Shown here: piece by piece, positions 34,221 to 42,530 of the stretch
Position numbering within the stretch: the first letter of the stretch is position 1
Layout: each line of letters begins with the position of its first letter
From: an uncultured Oscillospiraceae bacterium
GTDB lineage: Bacteria; Bacillota; Clostridia; Oscillospirales; Oscillospiraceae
Reading direction: 5' to 3'
NCBI GenBank assembly: GCA_910578735.1
Contig: CAJTSQ010000009.1
Span: forward strand, 1-64,000
Length of the DNA stretch: 64,000 bases
The notes under the pieces: model-generated
The model's input: only the letters and a program-made list of their open reading frames with translations
Database searches by the model: none
Told to the model about the DNA's origin: nothing
Translations under genes and position numbers: made by a program

Positions 34221-34700
34221 ATGGCGAAGACTGAGGAATTAATGTTCGCAACTGAGGCTCAGATCGACGAATACACCGATCAGCTGCCTGAGATTGCCAC
34301 TGATAAATATCTGATTTTCTCCTCCGACGGCCTGATGTACGGCATCAAAGCCGAGTTGGTAAAGGATATCAACACCGACTACAACATCACCTATCTGCCC
34401 CGGGTGCCCAACTACGTGCGGGGGGTCATCAACCTGCGGGGCCAGATCGTCCCCATTGTGGACATTCGCCTGCGCCTGGGCAAGCCGCCGCGGGACAGCT
34501 TCTGCTGCGTTGTGGTAAATGTGGACGGCAACGAGGTGGGGATTTTGGTGGATATGGTGGAGCAGATGGTGGATGTACCCCTGGACACCATCCTGCCTGT
34601 TCCCACCAACAGCGGCCAGGCCATGGTGTCCGGCATGTGCACCCTGCCTGACGGCCACACCATGCTGGAGTTGGACTGCGAACTGCTGCTCCACGACTGA
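34221..34700 (+). CDS. cheW: Chemotaxis coupling protein CheW
   Basis: 159 residues, a single CheW fold linking chemoreceptors to CheA. Visible are YLIFSSDGLMYGIKAELVKD, YLPRVPNYVRGVINLRGQIV and PIVDIRLRLGKP, the last two being the family's most conserved part, and NEVGILVDMVEQMVDVP. GGGAG precedes ATG 34221. It is 28 bases after cheA and 39 before cheR. Confidence 0.94.
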   Translation: MAKTEELMFATEAQIDEYTDQLPEIATDKYLIFSSDGLMYGIKAELVKDINTDYNITYLPRVPNYVRGVINLRGQIVPIVDIRLRLGKPPRDSFCCVVVNVDGNEVGILVDMVEQMVDVPLDTILPVPTNSGQAMVSGMCTLPDGHTMLELDCELLLHD

Positions 34701-34739
34701 GGCCGGCGCATCATACCTTAATTTTGGGAGGGACCTGAG

Positions 34740-35546
34740 ATGATTCAGACCATCTCGGATGAAGATTTCCGAAAGCTTACGAATTTTATTAAGTCCGAAT
34801 ATGGCATCACCCTGCAGGAAAAGCGGCAGCTGGTCACCAGTCGGCTGTCCTCCCTGCTGGCCGACCAGGGCTACAGCGATTTTTCCACCTTTGTCACCCA
34901 GCTGCTGCGGGAGCGGAATCCCCAAAAAATGGAGCTGGTGCTGAACCGGCTGACCACCAACTACACCTTCTTCATGCGAGAGACCGAACACTTCGACTTC
35001 TTCACCAAGGTCATCATGCCTGAGCTGGTGCGCAAGTACCAGAAGAAGAAGTCCATCGCCATCTGGAGCGCCGGCTGCTCCAGCGGCGAGGAGCCATACA
35101 ACCTTACCATGTGCATCAAGGAGTTTCTGGGGCTCCAGGCCAATCAGTGGGACACCCGCATCCTGGCCACCGACATCTCTCAGCAGGCCCTGTCCAAGGC
35201 CAAGAAGGGCGTCTACGAGGTGCCTGACACGGTACCTGCCCTCTGGCGGAAGAAGTATTTTAAGAAGCTTGAGGGCAGCCGGTACGCCGTCACCCCAGAT
35301 GTGCGCAACAATGTGATTTTCCAGACCTTTAACCTGATGGACCCCATCAAGTTCCGTACAAAATTCGATGTGATCTTCTGCCGCAATGTGATGATCTACT
35401 TCGACCAGCCCACCAAGGACGCCCTGGTTCGCCGGTTCTTTGAGGCCACCAATCCGGGGGGCTATCTGATGATCAGCCACTCGGAAAACCTGAGCAAGGA
35501 CAGCCCCTACACAATGGTAGCCCCGTCCACCTTCCAAAAAAAATAA
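34740..35546 (+). CDS. cheR: Chemoreceptor glutamate methyltransferase CheR
   Basis: 268 residues. The helical N-terminal domain (1-70) is followed by YTFFMRETEHFDFF and the SAM-binding WSAGCSSGEEPYNLTM. The remaining Rossmann motifs are ILATDISQQALSKAKKGVYE and DVIFCRNVMIYFD. It methylates receptor glutamates for adaptation, opposite to CheB. GGGAGG lies 9 bases before the ATG. The C-terminus stops shortly after SENLSKDSPY, a normal end for CheR. Confidence 0.93.
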   Translation: MIQTISDEDFRKLTNFIKSEYGITLQEKRQLVTSRLSSLLADQGYSDFSTFVTQLLRERNPQKMELVLNRLTTNYTFFMRETEHFDFFTKVIMPELVRKYQKKKSIAIWSAGCSSGEEPYNLTMCIKEFLGLQANQWDTRILATDISQQALSKAKKGVYEVPDTVPALWRKKYFKKLEGSRYAVTPDVRNNVIFQTFNLMDPIKFRTKFDVIFCRNVMIYFDQPTKDALVRRFFEATNPGGYLMISHSENLSKDSPYTMVAPSTFQKK

Positions 35547-35615
35547 TCTCCCGTCCCGGCCCGGTTTCCGTGTCGGGATGACATCATGACCATCGTCCAA
35601 AGGAGAGAACTTGAA

Positions 35616-36722
35616 ATGCCAATTACGCCTCCTGCTACAATCCGAAAAATCCGTGTCATGGTAGTGGACGATTCCATCCTGGCCCGCACCATGATTTCTC
35701 AGGGCCTGGCCGCTTCCCCCAGAATCGAGGTGGTGGGCACCTGCTTTAACGCCCGGGATGCGCTGAACAAGGTGGAGCAGTATAAGCCCGATGTGATCAC
35801 CTCCGATGTGGAGATGCCTGGCATGAGCGGCATTGACTTTCTCAAGCAGCTCCTGCCCCGGCATCCCCTGCCCGTCATCCTGGTGTCCTCCCTGGACCTG
35901 CGGGTATTCGACGCCCTGTCCGCCGGAGCGGTGGACTTTGTCCGCAAGCCGGAGCCGGGCCAGAACGCCTCCTTTATCTCCGCCCTCACCCAAAAGGTGA
36001 TTGCGGCCAAGGGGGCTCGCGTCCGCCCCCGGCCGGGCATCCTCACGCCCCCCGGCCCGGCGGCGGCCTCGGGCGGCGGAGTGCGGCTGCCTACCACGGG
36101 CAGCGGGCCCTCTCTGCCCGCTCCTCCCCTGCTGGGCCGCCCCTCGCTGAACAACGTAATCATTGCCCTGGGCGCCTCCACCGGCGGCACGGAGGCCACC
36201 CTGGAGGTAATGCGCCGCCTGCCCGCCGATATCCCCGGAATGCTCATTGTGCAGCATATGCCCATCGGGTTTACCCAGATGTATGCCGAGCGACTGAACC
36301 GGCTGTGCCATATGGAGGTTCGGGAGGCCAAGAACGGCGATGAGATCCACCGGGGCCTGGCCCTGCTGGCCCCCGCCGATTTGCAGATGCGGGTGGTGCG
36401 CATAGGGAGCAAATACACCGTCTCCTGTGCTCCGGGAGAGAAGGTGAGCGGACACCGTCCCTCTGTAGACGCCATGTTTTTATCAGTGGCGGAGCAGGTC
36501 AAGTGCAAGACCGTGGGTATCATCATGACCGGCATGGGCCGGGACGGCGCCGACGGCCTGCTGAAGATGCGTCAGGCCGGAGCCTACACCATCGGCCAGG
36601 ACAAGGAGTCCTGTGTGGTCTACGGAATGCCCATGGAGGCTTATAACATCGGAGCGGTGCAGATTCAGGGCTCCTGTGAGGACATCGCCGGCATCCTGCT
36701 GCGCCAGCTGCAGCGGTGGTAA
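35616..36722 (+). CDS. cheB: Receptor methylesterase/deamidase CheB
   Basis: 368 residues from ATG 35616 (AAGGAG upstream). The receiver domain has VVDDS (D18, D19) and the phospho-acceptor Asp64 in TSDVEMPGMSG. A Pro/Gly-rich linker (about 140-180) leads to the methylesterase with catalytic Ser in ALGASTGGTEAT, His in IVQHMPIGFT and Asp in MTGMGRDGADGLL. Phosphorylated by CheA, it removes methyl groups from receptors. It is the last gene of the che operon; cheY, cheC and cheD are not in this window. Confidence 0.94.
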   Translation: MPITPPATIRKIRVMVVDDSILARTMISQGLAASPRIEVVGTCFNARDALNKVEQYKPDVITSDVEMPGMSGIDFLKQLLPRHPLPVILVSSLDLRVFDALSAGAVDFVRKPEPGQNASFISALTQKVIAAKGARVRPRPGILTPPGPAAASGGGVRLPTTGSGPSLPAPPLLGRPSLNNVIIALGASTGGTEATLEVMRRLPADIPGMLIVQHMPIGFTQMYAERLNRLCHMEVREAKNGDEIHRGLALLAPADLQMRVVRIGSKYTVSCAPGEKVSGHRPSVDAMFLSVAEQVKCKTVGIIMTGMGRDGADGLLKMRQAGAYTIGQDKESCVVYGMPMEAYNIGAVQIQGSCEDIAGILLRQLQRW

Positions 36723-36753
36723 CCGAGCATACATCCGAAAAAGATAAGAAAAG

Positions 36754-36786
36754 GGCAGCAGCCATTGAGGCTGCTGCCCTTTTTTT
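36754..36786 (+). terminator. che operon terminator
   Basis: GGGCAGCAGCC (36754-36764), loop ATTGA, GGCTGCTGCCC (36770-36780), TTTTTT. Perfect 11-bp stem. Confidence 0.93.
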
Positions 36787-36809
36787 ATCAGTAGGGGCGG
36801 AGTTTCAAA

Positions 36810-37646
36810 TTACTTGCTGTAGTCGTAGAAGCCCTTGCCGGTCTTGCGGCCCAGCAGGCCGCCCCGGACCATCTTGCGGATGAGCAGAGAGCAGCGGTAC
36901 TTGGAGTCGCCGGTCTCGTTGTACAGGGTGTCCATAATGGCCTGGCACACATCCAGACCCACCAGGTCGCCCAGAGCCAGGGGGCCCATGGGGTGGTTGG
37001 CGCCCAGCTTCATAGCGGTGTCGATGCCCTCAGCGCTGGCCACGCCGGTGTACAGCAGGTCAGCAGCCTCATTGATCATAGGGATGAGGATCTTGTTCAC
37101 CACGAACCCGGGGGCCTCAGCCACCTCGACGGGCTCCTTGCCGATCTCCTTGGACAGATTGAAGATGAAGTCGAAGGTCTTCTGGTCGGTGTTAGCGCCC
37201 CGGATAACCTCCACCAGCTTCATGTTGGGCACGGGGTTGAAGAAGTGCATACCGATGACGGGGTGCTTCAGGCCCAGGGCCATCTCGGTGATGGACAGGG
37301 AGGAGGTGTTGGAGGCGAAGATGGTGCCCTCCTTGCACATGGCGTCCAGCTCGTTCAGCAGCTCCTTCTTGGTGGCCATGTCCTCCTTCACGCACTCGAT
37401 GATCAGGTCGGCGTCGGCAGCCGCGGACTTCTCCTCCACCAGCACGTTGGCCATCAGGGCGTCCTTGGCGGCCTGGTCCATCTTGCCCTTGTCCACCCGC
37501 TTCTGGAGGGACTTGTCCAGGTTGTCTTTATGCCGCTGGGCGGAAGCCACGCTGCTGGCGTACATCAGGGCGGTGTGGCCCTTGGCCGCGAAGACCTGGG
37601 CAATGCCGCTGCCCATGGTGCCGGCGCCGAAAATTGCTACTTTCAT
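36810..37646 (-). CDS. hbd: 3-hydroxybutyryl-CoA dehydrogenase
   Basis: 278 residues. The NAD-binding Rossmann motif is KVAIFGAGTMGSGIAQVFAA at residues 2-21. The C-terminal helical domain contains the catalytic region VIGMHFFNPVPNMKLVEVIR with the expected His and Glu/Asn, and PGFVVNKILIPMINEAADL. It interconverts acetoacetyl-CoA and 3-hydroxybutyryl-CoA in butyrate formation. AGGAGG lies 8 bases before the ATG. It stands alone here; thl and crt are not in the window, but acyl-CoA dehydrogenase-etfBA are at 56.9-60 kb. Confidence 0.93.
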   Translation of the reverse strand: MKVAIFGAGTMGSGIAQVFAAKGHTALMYASSVASAQRHKDNLDKSLQKRVDKGKMDQAAKDALMANVLVEEKSAAADADLIIECVKEDMATKKELLNELDAMCKEGTIFASNTSSLSITEMALGLKHPVIGMHFFNPVPNMKLVEVIRGANTDQKTFDFIFNLSKEIGKEPVEVAEAPGFVVNKILIPMINEAADLLYTGVASAEGIDTAMKLGANHPMGPLALGDLVGLDVCQAIMDTLYNETGDSKYRCSLLIRKMVRGGLLGRKTGKGFYDYSK

Positions 37647-37783
37647 AACTGTTTCCTCCTAAAAATGTAAGAATGATGCCGGACTCTCCGGCGGGGAATG
37701 ACCGGAAATCCGGTCCCGCTCTCTTGCTTATCAGTATAACTGTTTTTTTCCGGGAACGCAAGGGGAAAAACTCATTTTTGCGT

Positions 37784-39154
37784 TCAGCGCAAAAACAACC
37801 GCAGGAGCCTGTCCTTGACCGGGGTATAGGGGGCGTACCGGACGGGTAGGTCGATGAGAGAGGACTTTTTCACGACGCTCTTTCCATGGGAGAAGGTGTC
37901 GAAGCTGTCCCGGCCGTGGTAGTGGCCCATGCCGCTGTTCCCCACGCCGCCAAAGCCCATACGGCTGGTGGCCAGGTGGATGATGGTGTCGTTGATGCAG
38001 CCGCCCCCGAAGGAGGCCCGGCGGAGAAAGAGCTGCTGCACCTTCTTATCCCGGGAGAACAGGTAGAGGGCCAGGGGACGGGGACGGGCATTGACGAAGT
38101 CCAGCGCCTCCTGCACGTCCTCAAAGGCGAGGACAGGGAGTACCGGCCCGAAAATCTCCTCCAGCATGACGGGATCCTCCGGGTACACGTTGTCCAGAAC
38201 GGTGGGCTGGATTTTCAGGGTGGAGCGGTCGCTCTTTCCCCCAAAGACCACCTTGGCTGGATCGATGAGACCGGTCACCCGGTCGAAGTGTTTTTGGTTA
38301 ATCATACGGACATAGCCCTGGTTATCCAGGGCGTTTTGACCATACATGGCAGTGATCCATTTTTTCACCAGGGCCAGGAACCGGTCCTTCACCTGCCGGT
38401 CAATGAGCAGGTAGTCGGGGGCCACGCAGGTCTGGCCGCAGTTGAGCAGCTTGCCGAACACCAGCCGTTTGGCGGCCAGGTCCAGCCGGGCGGTGCGGTC
38501 CACAATACAGGGGCTCTTGCCCCCCAGCTCCAGGGTGACGGGGGTGAGGTGCCGGGCCGCCCGGGCCATCACCTCTTTGCCCACCTCCACCCCGCCGGTG
38601 AAAAAGATATAGTCGAATTTCTGGTCCAGCAGGGCCTGGTTTTCCGCCCGGCCTCCCTCCACCACAGATACAAGCTCCGGAGGAAAGCATTCCGCCAGGA
38701 TGTCCCGGATCACCGCCGAGGCGGCGGGGGAGTAGGCCGAGGGCTTGACTGCACAGCAGTTACCGGCAGCGAGGGCGCCTATCAGCGGCTCCATGGTGAG
38801 CAAAAATGGGTAGTTCCAAGGGGACATAATGAGTACCACCCCGTAGGGCTCTTGAACTGTAAAGCTCCTGGCGGGAAACTGGGCCAGGGGGGTGAGGTGG
38901 GACTTGTCCTTCATCCAGCGGGCCAGCCGCTTCTCCACAAAGGACAGCTCGGACAGGGTGAGCCCTACCTCGCACATGTAGCTCTCGGCGGGGGACTTGT
39001 TCAGGTCGGAGCGCAGGGCGGCGAGGATGTCCGCCTCATGGGCGCGGATGGCCCTTTGCAGCCGTTTTAAGGCCGTTTTGCGGGCAGACAGGGGCAGGGT
39101 GGCACCGGTACTAAAATAGGCTCTCTGCGCCGTTACAAGGGCTTGAATGTCCAT
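37784..39154 (-). CDS. Aldehyde dehydrogenase (class 3 type)
   Basis: 456 residues from ATG 39154 (GGAGGG upstream). NAD(P)-dependent oxidation of an aldehyde to its acid. Motifs are PYGVVLIMSPWNYPFLLTME, the Glu in TLELGGKSPCIVD, the catalytic Cys in NCGQTCVAPDYLL, and EEIFGPVLPVL. Similarity in length and C-terminus (GMGHYHGRDSFDTFSHGKSV) is to fatty-aldehyde dehydrogenases of the ALDH3 group. The last residues form a hydrophobic/basic tail (LLRLFLR) but no full membrane helix. Substrate not readable. Not linked to a pathway by its neighbours. Confidence 0.85.
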   Translation of the reverse strand: MDIQALVTAQRAYFSTGATLPLSARKTALKRLQRAIRAHEADILAALRSDLNKSPAESYMCEVGLTLSELSFVEKRLARWMKDKSHLTPLAQFPARSFTVQEPYGVVLIMSPWNYPFLLTMEPLIGALAAGNCCAVKPSAYSPAASAVIRDILAECFPPELVSVVEGGRAENQALLDQKFDYIFFTGGVEVGKEVMARAARHLTPVTLELGGKSPCIVDRTARLDLAAKRLVFGKLLNCGQTCVAPDYLLIDRQVKDRFLALVKKWITAMYGQNALDNQGYVRMINQKHFDRVTGLIDPAKVVFGGKSDRSTLKIQPTVLDNVYPEDPVMLEEIFGPVLPVLAFEDVQEALDFVNARPRPLALYLFSRDKKVQQLFLRRASFGGGCINDTIIHLATSRMGFGGVGNSGMGHYHGRDSFDTFSHGKSVVKKSSLIDLPVRYAPYTPVKDRLLRLFLR

Positions 39155-39291
39155 AAAGCGTCCCTCCTTTGGTTCAGCATACCATAAAATTATCAGTCCG
39201 TCAAAAATTTTCCTTGACAAAGTTCCCGTCGCTGAGTATTATATTTTTAACAGTACTATATTTTTATCATTAGCGAATGGAGGAACGAGAC

Positions 39292-40101
39292 ATGAAGCAG
39301 CCAAAGTCCCTGACCAGGGAGCAGTACCTGAAACAATTCAGCCGGGCGGTGCGGTGGCGTCTGCCGCCCCAGGAGTCGGAGGAGGCCATCGCCGACTACC
39401 GGGAGCTGATCCTGCTGGAGGAGCGGGACGAGACCAGGCTGGTGGAGGAGTTGGGCGAGCCTGTCCAGGCGGCCCATCTGCTCACCGACGTGCGGACATA
39501 CCGCCGGTGGCTGAAAGTGTTCGCCGTCCTGGCCTTTGGGCTGTTCCTGATCGTGGAGTGGGTATGGACGGGCCGCTATAGCCTTACATTTGCCGCACTG
39601 CGCGCATGGTGGTATCCGGTGCTGGTGATGGCGGCGGGACTGCCCCTGTCTCTGTATTGGTTCCGGCGGCACGGGCAGAAGAACGGCCCTCTGCCCAGGC
39701 GGCTGGCGCTGCTGCTGGCGGCAGTGTTCCTATTCGGGGCGGGAACCCTGGCTTGGAACTGGTATGTGTTGAGCCCGAGATTTCTGGACTTCTATCGTGA
39801 GACATACCCCGTTATCCCTTGGCAAATTATTTTTCATCGGGAGCTGACTATCAATGGCGGGATAGTTTGCACTCTGCTCGCCTTTGCCGGATTAGTGCTG
39901 GCCAAGTGCTATGATCGCCGGTGGCTGGCGCTGTATACGCTGGCGCTCACCGTGGCGGTGTTGTGCAGCTTTATTCTGTTCCATATGCGGAGGATGGACC
40001 TGAGCTATGCTATGGCCAATTCTGTCCAAACGTATCTGTTCACCCGCCTCATTCCCATTGGCGCGGCAGGCCTGATTGGAACGGGGGTGGCCCTGTGCTG
40101 A
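39292..40101 (+). CDS. HAAS/DUF1700-type membrane protein
   Basis: 269 residues from ATG 39292 (GGAGG upstream). The first 65 residues are the HAAS signalling domain (REQYLKQFSRAVRWRLPPQE to HLLTDVRTYRRW), and six or so membrane helices follow (VFAVLAFGLFLIVEW; ALLLAAVFLFGAGTLAW; ALYTLALTVAVLCSFILF). Such proteins are usually paired with a PadR regulator that controls them. Here the regulator gene is downstream and overlaps by 7 bases. A role in envelope stress or transport control is inferred from the pairing. Confidence 0.72.
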   Translation: MKQPKSLTREQYLKQFSRAVRWRLPPQESEEAIADYRELILLEERDETRLVEELGEPVQAAHLLTDVRTYRRWLKVFAVLAFGLFLIVEWVWTGRYSLTFAALRAWWYPVLVMAAGLPLSLYWFRRHGQKNGPLPRRLALLLAAVFLFGAGTLAWNWYVLSPRFLDFYRETYPVIPWQIIFHRELTINGGIVCTLLAFAGLVLAKCYDRRWLALYTLALTVAVLCSFILFHMRRMDLSYAMANSVQTYLFTRLIPIGAAGLIGTGVALC

Positions 40102-40397
40102 AGAAGGACCTGCTGGAGCTGTGCCTGCTCCAGCTGCTGGCGGGGGGGGACAAGTACGGCTACGAGGTGCTCACCCCTCTCCGCGCCGCCTTTCCGGACA
40201 CCCAGGAGAGCGCCATCTACGCCCTGCTCCGGGGGCTGGGGAAAGAGGGGTATACCGAATGGTACATGGCCCCTGGCGGCGGCGGGCCGGACCGGAAGTA
40301 TTATCGGATCACCTCCGCGGGGCAGACCCGGCTGGAGGAAATGCGGAACCAGTGGCGCAATATGCGGGACGCCATCGCCTCCTTTGGGGTGGAATAG
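40095..40397 (+). CDS. PadR-family transcriptional regulator
   Basis: 100 residues from GTG 40095 inside the end of the membrane protein gene. The winged helix is typical: LLELCLLQLLAGGDKYGYEV, ESAIYALLRGLGKEGYTEWY and GGPDRKYYRITSAGQTRLEE. PadR proteins are dimers that usually repress their own operon and respond to small ligands. Here the regulator is the second gene; the usual order is regulator first. Confidence 0.85.
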   Translation: MLKKDLLELCLLQLLAGGDKYGYEVLTPLRAAFPDTQESAIYALLRGLGKEGYTEWYMAPGGGGPDRKYYRITSAGQTRLEEMRNQWRNMRDAIASFGVE

Positions 40398-40428
40398 CCG
40401 CTTTGCCGCGTTAATCAGGAAAATTATA

Positions 40429-40457
40429 TTTACAACCGGCCGAAATCGTGTTATCAT
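40429..40457 (+). promoter_or_regulatory. Promoter of the CofE-like gene
   Basis: TTTACA (40429-40434), 17 bases, TATCAT (40452-40457), 58 bases before the ATG. Confidence 0.6.
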
Positions 40458-40464
40458 ACTATGT

Positions 40465-40483
40465 TGTGGAACGTAGTTCCACA
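40465..40483 (+). promoter_or_regulatory. Inverted repeat at the expected transcription start
   Basis: TGTGGAAC (40465-40472), GTA, GTTCCACA (40476-40483): perfect 8-base arms starting 8 bases after the -10 box. It may be an operator or a 5' mRNA hairpin. The binding protein is unknown. Confidence 0.5.
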
Positions 40484-40514
40484 CAAATGAAATCAAAACA
40501 AGGAGTGTTCCTTT

Positions 40515-41708
40515 ATGAGCCGTATGGTCGGTACCGTATCCCGGGGCATCCGTACCCCCATCATCCGCAGCGGAGACGATTTGGTGGAGATCGTCTCCAG
40601 CTCCCTGCTGGAGGCAGCCAGGGAGGACGGATTTTCCCTCCGGGACCGGGACATTGTGGCCATGACCGAGGCCATCGTGGCCCGGGCCCAGGGCAACTAC
40701 GCCACCGTGGACGACATCGCCGCCGATGTCCGCGCCAAGCTGGGGGGCGGGACGGTGGGCGTTATCTTCCCCATCCTCAGCCGCAACCGCTTCGCCATCT
40801 GCCTGCGGGGCATCGCCAAAGGGTGCAAGAAGGTCGTCCTTATGCTCAGTTACCCCTCTGACGAGGTGGGCAACCACCTGGTCAGCCTGGACGCAGTGGA
40901 CGAAAAAGGGGTGGACCCTTACAAGGATGTCCTCACCCTGGCGCAATACCGGGAGCTGTTCGGCTATGAGAAGCACCCCTTCACCGGTGTGGACTACGTG
41001 GCCTACTACCAGGAGCTTATCCAGGACTGCGGGGCGGAGGTGGAGATTATCTTCGCCAACGACCCCCGGGCCGTCCTTCTCTACACCAAGGATGTACTCT
41101 GCTGCGACATCCACACCCGCCAGCGCACCAAGCGGCTGCTCCGGGAGGCCGGAGCGGTGTCGGTCTACGGCCTGGACGATATCCTGATCCATTCGGTCAA
41201 CGGCAGCGGGTACAACGAGAAGTACGGCCTGTTGGGCTCCAACAAGGCCACCGAGGAGCAGGTGAAGCTCTTTCCCCGGGATTGCCAGGGGCTGGTAAAG
41301 GCCATCCAGAAGCGGCTGCTGGAGAAGACCGGCAAGCATGTGGAGGTCATGGTCTACGGCGACGGCGCCTTTAAGGACCCGGTAGGGAAAATCTGGGAGC
41401 TGGCCGACCCGGTGGTCTCCCCAGCCTACACCGCCGGCCTGGAGGGAACCCCCAACGAGCTGAAGCTAAAATATCTGGCCGACAACGACTTTGCCGACCT
41501 GTCCGGCGAGGCGCTGAAGGAGGCCATCAAGGACCGCATCCATAAGAAGGACGGCGACCTGGTGGGCCAGATGGTGTCGGAGGGCACTACCCCCCGCCGC
41601 CTCACCGATTTGATCGGTTCCCTGTGCGACCTGACCTCCGGCTCAGGGGACAAGGGTACCCCGGTAGTCTTTATCCAGGGTTATTTTGACAACTATACCA
41701 CAGAGTAA
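40515..41708 (+). CDS. Coenzyme F420-0:L-glutamate ligase-like protein
   Basis: 397 residues. The fold follows CofE: VSRGIRTPIIRSGDDLVEIV, then DIVAMTEAIVARAQGNYATV with metal and GTP contacts, IFPILSRNRFAICLRGIAKG and VSVYGLDDILIHSVNGSGYN. CofE adds glutamates to F420, but there is no sign of F420 genes here and Clostridia generally do not make it, so this branch probably ligates an amino acid to another acceptor. It ends at 41708; a strong hairpin follows at 41836. The 128 bases between hold no gene. Confidence 0.75.
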   Translation: MSRMVGTVSRGIRTPIIRSGDDLVEIVSSSLLEAAREDGFSLRDRDIVAMTEAIVARAQGNYATVDDIAADVRAKLGGGTVGVIFPILSRNRFAICLRGIAKGCKKVVLMLSYPSDEVGNHLVSLDAVDEKGVDPYKDVLTLAQYRELFGYEKHPFTGVDYVAYYQELIQDCGAEVEIIFANDPRAVLLYTKDVLCCDIHTRQRTKRLLREAGAVSVYGLDDILIHSVNGSGYNEKYGLLGSNKATEEQVKLFPRDCQGLVKAIQKRLLEKTGKHVEVMVYGDGAFKDPVGKIWELADPVVSPAYTAGLEGTPNELKLKYLADNDFADLSGEALKEAIKDRIHKKDGDLVGQMVSEGTTPRRLTDLIGSLCDLTSGSGDKGTPVVFIQGYFDNYTTE

Positions 41709-41835
41709 AGAAATAGAGGCGTATATAAAGCGCCGCGACTTGGGCAAGGCCCTGGGCTTTCACGTGGGCCGGACCTCCCAGCGGGGCATCTATTGAATCT
41801 GGCCAGCCTTATCAAGGATAAGCAATCCGAACAGC

Positions 41836-41867
41836 AGAAGGCCCCCCTCTTGGGAGGGGGGCCTTCT
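41836..41867. terminator. Strong hairpin between convergent genes
   Basis: AGAAGGCCCCCCTC (41836-41849) pairs perfectly with GAGGGGGGCCTTCT (41854-41867), 14 bp, loop TTGG. It overlaps the last base of the dpaB stop codon. A T-tract is weak on both strands. Confidence 0.7.
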
Positions 41868-42445
41868 CATGCCCGCAATAGAATAGGCTGGAGCTGATAT
41901 CCCTCCAGGGCCGCCTGGGCGGCGTTCGCCACCTGGGAAAAGTCGGCCACCAGGGAAGTAGGTTTTTTCTCATAGTCGTCCTGCCCAAAGGGGACAAAGT
42001 AGATGTACTTCCGGGGCAAGAGGGCTCCGATGCTGGCAGCCGAGGCGGCCAGGCCGTCGTTGGTGGAGGGGGCGATGAGGACGGGGCGCTCGTTGCGCAG
42101 GTGGGCCTTGGCCGCCATAGTGACGCTGGTGTCGGTTACCCCGGCGGCCAGCTTGCCCAGGGTGTTCCCGGTGCAGGGGCAGATGATGAGCAGATCGAGG
42201 AGCTTCTGTGGCCCGATGGGTTCCGCCCCCTGGACGGTGGTGATGACCCGGTGATCGCAGATGCGCTCCATCTCCCGCATAAGGTCGTGGGCCCGGCCGA
42301 AGCGGGTGTCGGTGTCCGCCACCGCCTGGGAGACGATAGGCACCACCCGGCCGAACCGGGCCCTCACCTGCTCCAGGGCCTCCATGGCCTTGGCATGGGT
42401 GCAAAAGGACCCGCACATGGCGAATCCAACCGTTTTATTTTCCAA
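41867..42445 (-). CDS. dpaB: Dipicolinate synthase subunit B
   Basis: 192 residues of the HFCD flavoprotein family: KTVGFAMCGSFCTHAKAMEA, DLLIICPCTGNTLGKLAAGV and RPVLIAPSTNDGLAASAAS. With DpaA it oxidises dihydrodipicolinate-pathway intermediate to dipicolinic acid, which fills the spore core. It acts in the mother cell during sporulation, so expression should depend on sigma-K. It follows dpaA after an 85-base gap containing a large inverted repeat. Presence of the pair is good evidence that the organism forms endospores. Confidence 0.92.
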   Translation of the reverse strand: MENKTVGFAMCGSFCTHAKAMEALEQVRARFGRVVPIVSQAVADTDTRFGRAHDLMREMERICDHRVITTVQGAEPIGPQKLLDLLIICPCTGNTLGKLAAGVTDTSVTMAAKAHLRNERPVLIAPSTNDGLAASAASIGALLPRKYIYFVPFGQDDYEKKPTSLVADFSQVANAAQAALEGYQLQPILLRA

Positions 42446-42473
42446 TAAGAACCTTCCTTTCTAGATTGAAACG

Positions 42474-42525
42474 TGCAGGGGCGGCCTTTTGCCGCCCGCG
42501 GTTCCGGCCAGAGACCGCCCCTGCA
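42474..42525. repeat. Inverted repeat between dpaA and dpaB
   Basis: TGCAGGGGCGG (42474-42484) and CCGCCCCTGCA (42515-42525) enclose an inner GGCGG/CCGCC hairpin. It has the look of dispersed GC-rich intergenic repeats of this bacterial group. No second full copy was noticed in the window. Confidence 0.6.
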
Positions 42526-42530
42526 ACGTA

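Noticed and set aside
41717..41797. Short open stretch ending GFHVGRTSQRGIY after the CofE-like gene
   Set aside because: No start codon or ribosome site, and only about 30 codons; a remnant at most.
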